Shown: piece by piece, positions 54,430-64,000 of the stretch
Layout: the number at the start of each line of letters is the position of its first letter
Position numbering within the stretch: the first letter of the stretch is position 1
Assembly (NCBI GenBank): GCA_964016885.1
Contig: OZ024748.1
Coordinates: 29,043,848 to 29,107,847, forward strand
DNA: 64,000 nucleotides
Source: Eledone cirrhosa
Taxonomy: Eukaryota; Mollusca; Cephalopoda; Octopoda; Eledonidae
Direction: 5' to 3'
Made by a program: the position numbers and the translations under genes
Notes under the pieces: model-generated
What the model was told of the DNA's origin: nothing
The model's database searches: none
The model's input: only the letters and a program-made list of their open reading frames with translations

Positions 54430-55803
54430 ATGGGTAGAAATAACAAAATTGCCATGGTGATATCCATCGATGAAATATGTGACAAAACCGGCCGATGTCC
54501 CAAGATAGAACATTGCCCAGAAAATCACATCTGCCATATCTGTGCGGAACCCGAAAACTCGTTCCGTAATCGCTGGGTCGAATGTGGAACCTGTCGCATC
54601 TCTGTCTGCCTTCAATGCGCCACAGGCTTCCGGAGGATCCCAGGCCAAAAAAAGAGACACCATAATGCTATGATGGATGGAATATGGGAGATGGTCCAGC
54701 TAAAATCCTGGTCCTTTCAGTGTCTGGCCTGTGTGCCTGCCTCCACGAATGTTATTAATGTTATTGAAAAACAACAACAACAACAAAAACCAATGACTGT
54801 GTCTTCCTCTACCACTGTTACTGAACAACGGCAAAAACCTATGACACTGGCTTCTACTGTTATTCCTGTGGGAGAACATCAGAAACAACAACAACCCATG
54901 TCTTCCACTCCCAGTACATCTCGACACCAACAACTGGTGACTGTGTCTTCCCCTACCATTCCCGTGGAGGAACATCATCATCACCAACAACAACAACAGC
55001 AACAACCTGCGACTGTGTCCTCCCCTGCCATTCCCGTGGAGGAACATCATCATCACCAACAACAACAACAACAGCAACAACCTGCGACTGTGTCCTCCCC
55101 TGCCATTCCCGTGGAGGAACATCATCACCAACAACGACAGCAGCAGCAGCAACAACAACAACAACAACAACCGACCAGTACAGATTTTGCGGAACTGCAA
55201 CTAATGATTTCTGCTCTGAGAAGGGAAGTTGCAGGAATAGAGGCAAGCATTCGGGTAGGACCCCACAATGAGGGGTCTTATCGGAATGCCTTGCTAAAGA
55301 ATCTCCCTGTACCTCTTGCTGGAAAGACTGAAAAGACTGCGGAATCTGCTACCCATGAAGTGATTGCCATTGGGGTACCAGAGGACAAGGCCGATCTTCA
55401 GGCATTTGCTGCCAGCTCGGCCAAAGACCTAGGCTGTGTTCCCCCAAAGGGTGCCCTCCGCCTTGGTCGACCTGGTCCAAAACCCAGACTCATCAGGCTG
55501 TCTTTCTCGGACCCCGCAGAGGCAACCTCATATCATCTGGCCTCTGCTAAAGCTGGGCGTGAAAATCGGATTACCTTCCGAACACGCCCAGGCCTACCAC
55601 CCCATGTACGTCCAAAACTACGTGCTGCAGCCTCCTTGAATCGGAACTCAGCACAAGATGAAAGTTTCAGTCTGCGTGATGATGGGCAGATCTGGAGGTT
55701 TGTCAAGGCGGGTGAAACGTGGAAGAGAGATACCAGCTGGTCTGAGTGTGATCTACCCACAATAACTGGCAATGTAAAAACTGCTACAACTCTGGGAAAC
55801 TAA
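54430..55803 (+). CDS. CR1/L2-like LINE ORF1 with PHD-like finger and Gln/His-rich repeats
   Basis: 457 codons from ATG 54430 to TAA 55801-55803. The frame is also open upstream, but this is its first ATG. The N-terminal third holds a zinc-binding module HICHICAEPENSFRNRWVEC then GTCRISVCLQC and WSFQCLACV. Its spacing is PHD-like with Cys in place of the usual His. The middle is low complexity: three ~25-residue repeats of TVSSPAIPVEEHHH followed by Gln runs. The C-terminal part (AIGVPEDKADLQAFAASSA, PRLIRLSFSDPAEATSYHLA, LPPHVRPKLRAAASLN) resembles the nucleic-acid-binding part of CR1-type ORF1 proteins. It precedes ORF2 by ~60 bp. Confidence 0.8.
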   Translation: MGRNNKIAMVISIDEICDKTGRCPKIEHCPENHICHICAEPENSFRNRWVECGTCRISVCLQCATGFRRIPGQKKRHHNAMMDGIWEMVQLKSWSFQCLACVPASTNVINVIEKQQQQQKPMTVSSSTTVTEQRQKPMTLASTVIPVGEHQKQQQPMSSTPSTSRHQQLVTVSSPTIPVEEHHHHQQQQQQQPATVSSPAIPVEEHHHHQQQQQQQQPATVSSPAIPVEEHHHQQRQQQQQQQQQQQPTSTDFAELQLMISALRREVAGIEASIRVGPHNEGSYRNALLKNLPVPLAGKTEKTAESATHEVIAIGVPEDKADLQAFAASSAKDLGCVPPKGALRLGRPGPKPRLIRLSFSDPAEATSYHLASAKAGRENRITFRTRPGLPPHVRPKLRAAASLNRNSAQDESFSLRDDGQIWRFVKAGETWKRDTSWSECDLPTITGNVKTATTLGN

Positions 55804-55859
55804 ACCAGAACAACCTGCCACCCTCTACACACCATCATAGACTGCGAGCAGGGTACAAA

Positions 55860-58618
55860 TTGTTGTCCTTAAATGCTCGCAGTTTATGCAACAAGATACA
55901 TCTGTTCGAATCCTACGTCAGAAGCATCGACCCTGACTTCATCACAGTCACGGAAACATGGGCACATTCCTTACTCTGTGATGGGGTTTTCACCATTACT
56001 GGGTACAACCTTTTCCGCAAGGACCGCATTAACCGCCGTGGTGGTCTACGTTCGTTCGTTCAAACTTTTCGGTAATTCCTTGCGTTGATTTGAACGAATC
56101 ACAGGAAGAAGTTTTTTTCTGTGACATACGTATGACCATGTCAACACTTCTGCTTGGTGTTGTTTATCGCTCCCCAAACTACCATCAGGACACACAGCTT
56201 TGCGATATCCTCAGAGTTGCTGCCAAGAAAACAGCCACTTATGTGTTTATTGCAGGTGACTTCAATCATCCTGAGATCGATTGGGAAACCTTTCGTTGGC
56301 CACAGGGTGCAAACGATTTCCTTGAACTAGTGCTGGACTCAAACTGGTCACAAGTAGTCACCTCTCCAACAAGAGGTGACAACACTTTGGACCTGATCTT
56401 CACCACTACTCCTGAAGTGGTTATCAGTTGTACTACTGAGGAACCTCTAGGCGACTCTGATCATGCTATGATCATTGCCAATCTGGCACTTGAGGGCAGC
56501 AACAAAAACCAGAGCCATCTCCAATCTGCTTGCTTTGATTGGAAGAGGGCGGATTGGAACTTGTACTGCACTGAGCTACAGCGCCCAAACTGGCATGAGA
56601 TGTATAACTCTGGAGATGTGAACTCTATACTCCAGAGCATCCTGGACTCAATATGGATAGCGTGTGCAGCATCAGTGCCACGGAAGCGGAAAAATAACCA
56701 CCCCAAAAGTGCAATCTGGGAAACTTCAGCAGTCCGACTTGCCAGGAAAGAACGTCGGAACGCTGAACGGGAATATAAACTGCATAGATCAGATGCCAAC
56801 AGAAAAAAGCGGAATAAATCTTCTAACCATCTCAAGCAAGTGACAAAGAAGGCAGTGCTTGAATTTGAACAGTGCATCGCAACCAATCCTGACAGTAAGG
56901 TGTTCTGGAAATATGTTCATTCAAAGCAGAGACCTCACTCTCCAGTTGGTCCTCTTCGCAATCCCCACACAAGCCAGATCACTGACGATCCCAAGGAATG
57001 CGCAGAACTCATTGCTGAGTGCTATGCAAGTATTTTTACTGTTGAAAACCAGAATGTACCATCTCCACCATCTCTAACATCAAATTCCATAACAACTATG
57101 GAATTTACACCTGCAATGTTGCGACGTCACCTTAAGAATAAGCGCAACTATGCCTCCCCTGGTCTTGATGGTGTGACATACCTGCTTCTCAAACGTGGCG
57201 GGGATTTCCTTTTGCGCCAGCTTTCTTTTTTCTTTCAATACTGTCTCAGCAATGGTGCTACTCCGGAGCAGTGGAAAACTGCCAGTGTCATTCCCCTGTT
57301 CAAAAAGGGCAACCGCATGTCACCTGTCAACTATCGTCCAGTCAGTCTTACTAGCTGTATGGCCAAACTGATGGAATCCTGTGTCAGAGAAACACTTTGG
57401 AACTTCTGGAGCTCTCACAGCCTCATCCGGCCCTCACAGTTTGGATTTATCCCTAACTCCAGCTGCTGTGATCAGCTTATCGAGTTCCTTGAGGACATCA
57501 CCCGGATCACTGACAGCGGCTCATGGGTGGATGTTGTTTACCTTGACTTTGCTAAGGCTTTTAATTCTGTGCCACACAAAAGACTTATGGCAAAACTCTC
57601 TGCAATGAGTGTGAGGGATGATCTTTTCGACTGGCTGAAATCCTTCATTCTCAGCCGAAGGGAAGTAGTCACGGTTCTAGGACAGCATTCTTCACCATAT
57701 GAGATGTCATCTGGTGTACCACAGGGATCTGTTCTTGGTCCTCTTTTGTTTGTGGCATATATTAATGACATAGATGCCAACTTACAGAATGCCACGGTAC
57801 TAAAATATGCAGATGACATCAAGCTGTACCTTGAAATCAAAAGGACTGATCCTGAAATTTACAACTCTTTCCTACAATCAGACCTGGACACAATGCAGCA
57901 ATGGATCACAGACTGGCAACTGAAGCTGGCTGTGGACAAGTGTACCACCATGCATTTTGGAAGGAAAAATCCAGCGTCCACATACTCCCTCCACAACACT
58001 GACATCAAAAAGTCCTCTTGTGAACGTGACCTAGGCATTACTGTCAGCAACGATTTGCGTTGGACAAAGCATGTCTCTAAGATTGTCAAGAAGGCCGAGG
58101 GTGTCTTGGCATCACTCAGCAAGACCTTTGTTAGCCGCTCTCCAGCCATCTATTTAAAACTGTATACAGCTATGGTGCGACCACACTTGGAATTCGCATC
58201 ATCAGTCTGGAACCCCTATCTTGCTCGGAACATTGACCTCCTGGAAACTGTTCAGAGACGTGCAACCAAGCGCATACCCTCCATCAGACACCTACCATAC
58301 TCTGAACGCCTTGCTTCCCTGGGCATGGATTCATTGAAGCTCCGACGTCTGGCAGTGGACTTGGTGAATACCCACAAAGTTTTTAACCATCTCGCCAACT
58401 GCAACCCTGAGCGCCTCTTTGATCTCCATGTGTCTAACACACGTGGACATGCCTACAAGATAAGAAAACAGCACAGCTCCCATGACTTTCGCAGACATTT
58501 TTTCACGCTCAGAGTTGCTGAAACATGGAACAAACTGCCTGCGTCAATTGTTAGCTGCCGAGACACTGCATCCTTTAAGACACTCATGCTTCCCGAAATA
58601 CGCCAAAACTACACCTGA
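55860..58618 (+). pseudogene. CR1/L2-like LINE ORF2 (endonuclease and RT), frameshifted near its start
   Basis: The endonuclease begins LSLNARSLCNKIHLFESYVR, FITVTETWAHS (catalytic Glu). Between ~56040 and 56090 the frame changes (two small shifts needed). Then an 840-codon open stretch follows: GVVYRSPNYHQD, FIAGDFNHPEIDW, GDSDHAMIIANL (SDH), a Lys/Arg-rich linker, SPGLDGVTYLLLKR, PVNYRPVSLTSC, FVPH-equivalent YLDFAKAFNSVPHKRL (motif A), SGVPQGSVLGPLLFVAYIND (motif B), KYADDIKLYLEI (motif C), LGITVSNDLRWTKHV, and a C-terminal FFTLRVAETWNKLPASIV. Stop 58616-58618. Otherwise intact, so a young copy; the early shift could also be a sequence error. Confidence 0.85.
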
Positions 58619-58895
58619 TGTGCCCCTTCCATACACATGCACACATGTGTGCACTGTTCATTTTACTGATGTTTGTGCATTGCCCTATGTACTGTACATG
58701 CACTTTTTTGATGGGTTGTGGTGCACCTGGGCACTGTACACAATATTTCATTATTGTTATTGTTATTATATCATGACTCATACACTGTTTATTTTCCTGA
58801 CATTTGTACATTATTCTATGTACTATACATGCACCTTTGATGAGTTGTAGTGCACCTGAGCACTGTACACAATAATTTCATTATTATTATTACTT
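58619..58895 (+). mobile_element. CR1-like LINE 3' UTR and doubled tail
   Basis: Two versions of the tail (gtggtgcacctgggcactgt; gtagtgcacctgagcactgt, each followed by acacaata and (ATT)n) at ~58719-58770 and ~58847-58893. Confidence 0.8.
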
Positions 58896-59215
58896 TATTT
58901 ATCAAATCTAAAATGGTGAGAGGCAAAATTGACTTTGACAAGATTTGGACTCATAGCTGAGAGAACTGGAACAAGTCTCATAAGCCACTTTATCTAAAGA
59001 CCTTCCAATCTTCATAGCTGAGAGAGCTGGGACAAACCTCACAAGCCATTCTATGTGAAGACCTAACAAACCATTTGCTTATGAAGTAAATTACTTAGCT
59101 ACACAGCCATGCTTGCACATATGACCAAATATCCATGATGTTGAAGAAAAGAAGTAAATTCCATTAAATATTGATTGAAACACAAATCTAATTATATTTA
59201 ATATTTATTTTTCAG

Positions 59216-59244
59216 AAGATCTTGCTGCTTTGGTCAAAATTGAG
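59216..59244 (+). CDS. SAFB-like copy 3, 29-nt micro-exon
   Basis: Acceptor 'atttttcag', donor 'gtgagt'. With the carried base it reads QDLAALVKIE. Matches 6782-6810 in copy 2, confirming the short exon. Confidence 0.75.
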
Positions 59245-59985
59245 GTGAGTTTCTTTTGTATTCATTAGACTGTGGACATGCTAGTGCACCACCTTGAAGG
59301 GATTTTGTTGGTTATATTGATCCCAGTACTTATTTGATCAATCTTTAGGTTATGGAGCACACACAGGTATTATAACGTCCATTTACTGTAGATTCACCAA
59401 AGTGGGCAATCGATACATAGTTTCCAGTAGGCATATTGGTGTTGTACTAAGCAGAGTGTAATACTAATAATAAGGAAAGGACGAGGTGTTAGGTCTTCAT
59501 TACATTTATTGAGGTTTCATGATTGATCAGTTCAAGGCTCGATCTATGTCAATCTGGCCCAACTCTGGAATCAAAAGCTCATCAGACTTCTGTTATGGTA
59601 ATGACAGAACGATTCCCTTACAGTTTTGAAAAAGTATATAACAATTTTTATTCATTTATGCTGGTCAGTTTTACTTCATTTTGATTGGTGGTGTTGTGAC
59701 AAAAAATGATTGGGTGAATCCATTCATCAGATAGAAATCTTTAGTAAGATTTCTATCTGATGAATGGATTCAGATGTCTCTCTTAGAATCGTCTGACTTT
59801 GTGAAACCTTGGGTAATGGAATGATTATATTGTGTTGTTTATTACATAATTAAATAGCTCCTTACTATACATAGAGCACTCTTCTTTCATTTACCTTTTT
59901 CACGGAAATACTTAACATATATATAGATATATGTATATATATATCAATGATAGGCTTCTGCGCAGTTTTCATCTACTAAATTTCA
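59245..59985 (+). other. Intron 3 of copy 3, no gene seen
   Basis: AT-rich. Shares the decayed SINE piece (gatcccagtacttatttgat) with copy 2. Contains the perfect hairpin at 59716-59771 and a short TA tract at ~59925. Confidence 0.5.
59716..59771. repeat. Perfect 25-bp inverted repeat with 6-nt loop
   Basis: Arms gaatccattcatcagataga + aatct (59716-59740) and its exact complement (59747-59771) flank ttagta. Confidence 0.95.
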
Positions 59986-60372
59986 CTCACAAAACGATGG
60001 CTGGAGAGAAATGAAGCAAGCATTCTTGGATAGATATGTAATGTCAATGTGAGTGAACGACCAAGCATAAACGAGTTGAGAGTGAAACTGTGTATAAGAG
60101 GGATAAACTGTTGTGTGCGGGAGAGAATACTGCGTTGGTATGGCCATGTGATGTGCATTGAAGATGACCGCTGGGTGAAGTGCCAACAAATCCCGGTGGA
60201 AGGAAGGCACAGTAGAGGAAGGCTACAAAAAACATGGGCAGAGGTGGTGAGAGCAGACCTCAGATTGCTGAAGCTCACAGAGGAGATGATGATTGGAGAG
60301 ATGCTGTGCTGAAAAGGACCTGTCCCACCCTTGCAAGCAAGGAAAAGTGGATTTAAATGATGATGATGAAAA
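59986..60372 (+). mobile_element. LINE 3' end fragment (PHD-type family)
   Basis: C-terminal block [13 protein letters not shown] equivalent, then RPSINELRVKLCIRGINCCV and [19 protein letters not shown] in broken frames. Tail 'cccttgcaagcaaggaaaag' and GATGATGATG. Same end as at 8590-8984. Confidence 0.85.
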
Positions 60373-60379
60373 CATTGGT

Positions 60380-60826
60380 CAACCTGAAGCTGTGAAAAAA
60401 GACACTTTCCCAAGGTCTCATACTGTTAGATTGAAACGAATTTAGGTTGACAATTGTTGTGTCATTTTCATAGACAATTTTGTCAATTTAGGTTGATAAT
60501 TATGTCAATTTAGGTTGATAATTTTGTCGATTTAGGTTGACAAGTATCAATTTTGGTAGACAATTCATCATCATCACTATCATCATCATCGTTTAACATC
60601 TATCTTCCACGCTAGCCTGGGTTAGACGGGAATTGTCCCAATTGTCCCACAATTGTTGTGTCAATTTTGGTACACAGTTGTGTTCATTTTGGTTGATGAT
60701 TATTATGTTGATCTTGGTTGACAATTAGTGTGTCAATTTTGATTGTCATTTAACAAGCTTTACATACAGAATGTTGTATGTATGGAAACTTTTGTGTGGA
60801 CTTATTTGAAATATTAACATTTTTAG
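60380..60826 (+). other. Intron repeats: 'ttaggttgataatt' units and a LINE tail
   Basis: About eight short 'caattt(t/a)ggttgacaa/ataatt' units spread over 60440-60735, broken by a minus-strand (CATCAT)n tail at ~60563-60640. Confidence 0.7.
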
Positions 60827-60881
60827 GCACTCTGTGAAGAGAAACTTATGGAGGAAAGTCAACCCATGGAAGATGGTCATC
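60827..60881 (+). CDS. SAFB-like copy 3, exon 4
   Basis: 55 nt after 'catttttag', donor 'gtaagt', phase 0 to 1. It reads ALCEEKLMEESQPMEDGH. Acidic, as expected for the low-complexity region between SAP and RRM in SAFB. Not found in copy 2. Confidence 0.7.
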
Positions 60882-61113
60882 GTAAGTATCACAATTATAA
60901 GATATAGATTTTCTATGTGTGTAGCTTCCTTTAATTTGTACAACTGACATGTGTGTAACACAGTATTATGTCATGTAGTAATGTGTATGTAATTGTATTT
61001 TAGACTGTTTAGATATGAATGTTGTTATGTGGTGGTGTGTGAGTAATTGTATTTTTAGGTTTAGATGTGTGTAACACAGTGTTATGTAGTGTAATGGTAT
61101 TTTAAACTGTTTA

Positions 61114-61597
61114 CGAGGGGGCTTCAAAAAGTTTGTGGAAAAAGTACATAGGTAAAAATCATATGCAAGGATTTTGATCTCAATGCACCTGTATGTTCTT
61201 GTCATGACATGTTCTAACATAAACCCTTAGATGCATGTTGCAATGTGGTGGCGTCAGTCAGAAGTCAGCCCTTGCTTGAGCAACATGGTCTCCATCAAAA
61301 CATCAAATTCATGGTGTGGAAGAGCAGTCAAATCATTGACACTCTGGAACAAGTTTATGGGGATATTGCCCCAAAGATATCAACAACCTACTATAAGTCA
61401 TTTTAGATGTGGAAAAGATGAGGTTGAAAATGATTTCCAGCTGAAGATTTAGAAAAAGCTGCTTTGAGGTGGTTTAAATTGCATGACTCAGTTTTACACA
61501 GATGAACTTAAAGGATGGAGCATATGTTAAAAAACAAACATAATTTAAACAGTTTTTCCAACAATCCTTTTTCTGCGAACTTTTTGAAGCACCCTTA
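61114..61597 (+). mobile_element. Mariner-like MITE with TA flanks
   Basis: Terminal inverted repeats of ~27 bp with some mismatches (cgagggggcttcaaaaagtt ... aactttttgaagcaccctta), flanked by TA at 61112-61113 and 61598-61599. 484 bp. The inside has broken transposase-like coding only. Confidence 0.8.
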
Positions 61598-61670
61598 TAG
61601 ATGTATGTAACTCAATATTATGTTATATGGTGGTGTATGTCTTGATCTAATGTATTATTTTAATTTCCAG

Positions 61671-61702
61671 AAAATGAACTTACTACAGACAACATGGATG
61701 AG
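61671..61702 (+). CDS. SAFB-like copy 3, exon 5
   Basis: 32 nt after 'aatttccag'. With the carried base it reads QNELTTDNMDE. The donor 'gttggt' is weak. Phase 1 to 0, so it joins in frame with 63902. Confidence 0.65.
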
Positions 61703-61784
61703 GTTGGTGAACTTTATCAATATATTTTTATAAATTGATGTTTTCCTCTATAGACACATACAATAGGTGCAGGCATGGCTGTAT

Positions 61785-62565
61785 GAATAATCCTTTTGAT
61801 ATTAACCCAACTATGACTGGCCCTGGTTCTATGATTCCAACCCAGCTAAGACTGGCTTTGGTTCTATGATACCAACCCAACCATGACTGGCTGTGGTTCT
61901 ATGATACCAACTCAACTATGACTGGCTCTGGTTCTATGATACCAACCCAACCATGACTGGCTGTGGTTCTATGATACCAATCCAGCTAAGACTGACTCTG
62001 GTTTTATGATACCAACCCCCAAGGTGACTCTGGTTTTATGATACTAACCCAGCTAAGACTGGCTCTGGTTTTATGATACTAGCCCAGATGAGACTGACTG
62101 TGGTTCTATGATACCAACCCAACCATGACTGGCTCTGGTTTTATGATACTAACCCAGATGAGACTGACTCTGCTTTTATGATACTAAACCAACCAACTCT
62201 GGCTCTGGTTCTACTATACCAACCCAAGCAAGACTGACTCTGGTTCTGTGATTCCAATCCAGCTAAGACTGGCTCTGGTTCTATGATACCAACCCAACCA
62301 TGACTGGCTGTGGTTCTATGATACCAACCCAACTATGACTGGCTCTAGTTTTATGATACCAACCCAACCAAGGTGACTCTGGTTTTATGATACCAACCCA
62401 ACCATGACTGGCTCTGGTTTTATGATACTAACCCAGATGAGACTGACTCTGCTTTTATGATACTAAACCAACCAACTCTGGCTCTACTATACCAACCCAA
62501 GCAAGACTGACTCTGGTTCTGTGATTCCAATCCAGCTAAGACTGGTTCTGGTTCTGTGGCACAAA
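61785..62565. repeat. Minisatellite, ~36-bp period, about 20 units
   Basis: Units of 'tgactggctctggttctatg' + 'ataccaacccaacca', with a repeated multi-unit block (62130-62240 versus 62420-62540). Intronic. The minus frame 62141-62332 is an artefact. Confidence 0.95.
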
Positions 62566-62880
62566 ACCACCCATTTTAAAGGGTTCCTAAATAGATTAAT
62601 ATCTTCTAACATAATGTTATATAAGAACTATATATTAAATTACTTAAAATTCTTCATTAATTAATTGAAATAGAATTTATTTCATTATAAATGTAGTGAC
62701 CTAAGGTTTAAGGAATTCACTTTGCAACAATGTGGTACCTTAGGCAAGTGTCTAATAAGGGGTAACCATGGGTATTATAGTAATACCAGGATGATACAGG
62801 AGAAATAACATAAGTCTTGAAGATCACTGGAGTGCTAAAGCTACAGTTAATCCTTTAAACATTATACATTCTGTAGTTTC
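62566..62880 (+). other. Intron sequence, no feature seen
   Basis: AT-rich, nothing recognisable. Confidence 0.4.
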
Positions 62881-63870
62881 CGTTACCTGGGTGACTAAAT
62901 TAGCAGTGGAGGTGGATGTTCCGAAAGTATGTTAGAGTGAGAACGGGATGTAGAAAGTTCAGGGAGCTGCTAGCCACAAAAATATTTTTTCCTCAAAATG
63001 AAGGACATGTTATGATGCGTATATTCGAACAGCAATGTTGCATGGCAGTGAGACCTGGGTGCTGTGTGCAGAGGACCTATGAAGACTGGAAAGAAATGAA
63101 ACTTCCATGTTTCGATGGTTGTGTAATAATAATATACATGAATGACAAGAGAGAACTGGGTATAATAGAAGTCAGATGCAGTGTGCAGGAGAGGAGAATG
63201 CACTGGTATAGACATGTGATGTGTATGAAGGATGACAACTGTTTAAAACGGTGCAGGGGGCTCAAGGTTAATGGAAGCTACAATGTAGGAAGACTTGGGA
63301 TGAGGTGGTAAAAGCTGACCTCTTGAAGGCAATGACACAGAATCAAGATCTCTAACATTATGAAGCAATACAGAAGACCCGCCTTTACATGTGCACGAGT
63401 TGAAGCATACATCTTGTACGCACTACTTTACCCCTCCCGCTTCCATACATCTCCACGCCCTAACAACACTCTCCCGTCCACGTCCCTCCCTCTCTTGCAC
63501 CTTCCATGTCCTAATACTTCACCCATGCCTGAACATGCCTCTGGATCTAACCCCCCTTCCTCAGTCCCCTGCTGATACTGTAAAGTAATTGTGATGGCAA
63601 CATAACAAAAAGTCCCTAGCCCACACTGTAAAGTGGTCGTGTAGATGACACAACAAAAAGTGCTCAGCCCAGACTGTAAAGTGGTTGTGTAGGTGACATG
63701 ATAAAAAGCACCCAGCACACGCTGAAAATGTGGTTGGTGTTACGAAGGGCATCCAACTGTCGAAACTGTATGAGCATGTCATGGTTGTCAGACCTGGCTT
63801 CTCTCACAACTGGGCAACTCTAACCTATGCTAGCATGGAAAATAAATGTTGATGATGATGATGATGATTC
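62880..63870 (+). mobile_element. LINE 3' end fragment (PHD-type family)
   Basis: Begins in the segment after the PHD module (YLGD..SSGGGCSES region, here 'tttccgttacctgggtgact'). It continues through the C-terminal block in broken frames (RMHWYRHVMCMKDDNCLKRC, 63170-63260), a 3' UTR with three 'aaagtggt(c/t)gtgtag' type units, and tail 'ctatgctagcatggaaaata' plus GATGAT ending ~63868. Only ~32 bp separate the tail from the next splice acceptor. Confidence 0.85.
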
Positions 63871-63901
63871 CTCTCTCATTATATTTTGTTTGAATTTTCA
63901 G

Positions 63902-64000
63902 AAAGAAACAGAGACATCTGATGTGGCATTGGCTGATGTCTTTCTAAACACCACCAATCCTGATATTACTGACAATCAGATACTTTCAAGTGATACAAAA
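63902..64000 (+). CDS. SAFB-like copy 3, exon 6 (runs off the window)
   Basis: After 'tgaattttcag'. 33 open codons, phase 0: KETETSDVALADVFLNTTNP then DITDNQILSSDTK, no stop to the window end. Acidic and Thr/Ser-rich, matching the linker before the RRM. The RRM exons would be expected to the right of the window. Confidence 0.7.

Noticed and set aside
54700..55246. Minus-strand Leu/Val-rich frames
   Set aside because: Antisense of the Gln/His repeats of the LINE ORF1.

Overview
The window is animal (metazoan) nuclear DNA. It is AT-rich, mostly intron and transposon, with short exons that have GT/AG borders, and it carries repeat families typical of coleoid cephalopods. These include tRNA-derived SINEs with a conserved 'ggtcgataaaataaagtaccag'-type body, and LINEs and SINEs ending in (GATGAT)n behind a 'catgctagcatgggtt' core. 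An octopod or a related cephalopod is the best guess. This rests on recognised repeat styles, not on a database search.

The host content is one gene family on the + strand: a SAFB/SLTM-like nuclear protein (scaffold attachment factor B), repeated head to tail. Copy 1 shows only its last coding exon (1040-1410) and its 3' UTR. Copy 2 spans about 2.9-45.0 kb. Only the last ~10 bases of its SAP exon remain. It has two short N-terminal exons (6556-6616, 6782-6810), no visible RRM exons, a frameshifted exon (23602-23704), and a well-kept 3' half: a GTSKP-repeat exon, a coiled coil, and a duplicated coiled-coil exon. It then carries an in-frame TGA at 41920-41922 and a TAG at 44517-44519. A further isolated SAP exon (46889-47002) is cut by a SINE. 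Copy 3 starts at 49603 with an intact SAP exon. Its six visible exons (49603-49740, 53154-53214, 59216-59244, 60827-60881, 61671-61702, 63902-64000) join in one open frame with matching phases and run off the right edge.

Nearly everything else is mobile DNA in introns and intergenic spacers. There is a long intact LINE ORF of the 'craniofacial development protein 2-like' type (endonuclease, RT, PHD-type zinc finger) on the - strand at 9.2-13.0 kb, a broken relative at 27.8-31.3 kb, and an internally deleted one at 39.3-40.8 kb. A two-ORF CR1/L2-like LINE with a PHD-like ORF1 lies at 54.4-58.9 kb. RTE-, jockey- and other RT-bearing fragments occur throughout. A Ty3/gypsy element with both LTRs is at 33.8-38.9 kb (- strand). 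DNA transposons are mariner-like pieces, a Merlin/IS1595-like remnant with 91-bp terminal inverted repeats, and a TA-flanked mariner MITE. A ~220-bp palindromic element with CTCF-like motifs sits just upstream of the SAP exon. SINEs are present, one nested in another. Low-complexity DNA includes (TA)n tracts, three minisatellites of roughly 35-37 bp period, and a ~3.1-kb T-rich TTTTTCGA/TTTTTCAT satellite.

The exons share one family and one direction, so the window reads as a tandem gene array evolving by duplication and decay, with transposons inserting into and rearranging its introns. No operon, CRISPR array, rRNA gene or free-standing tRNA gene was seen.
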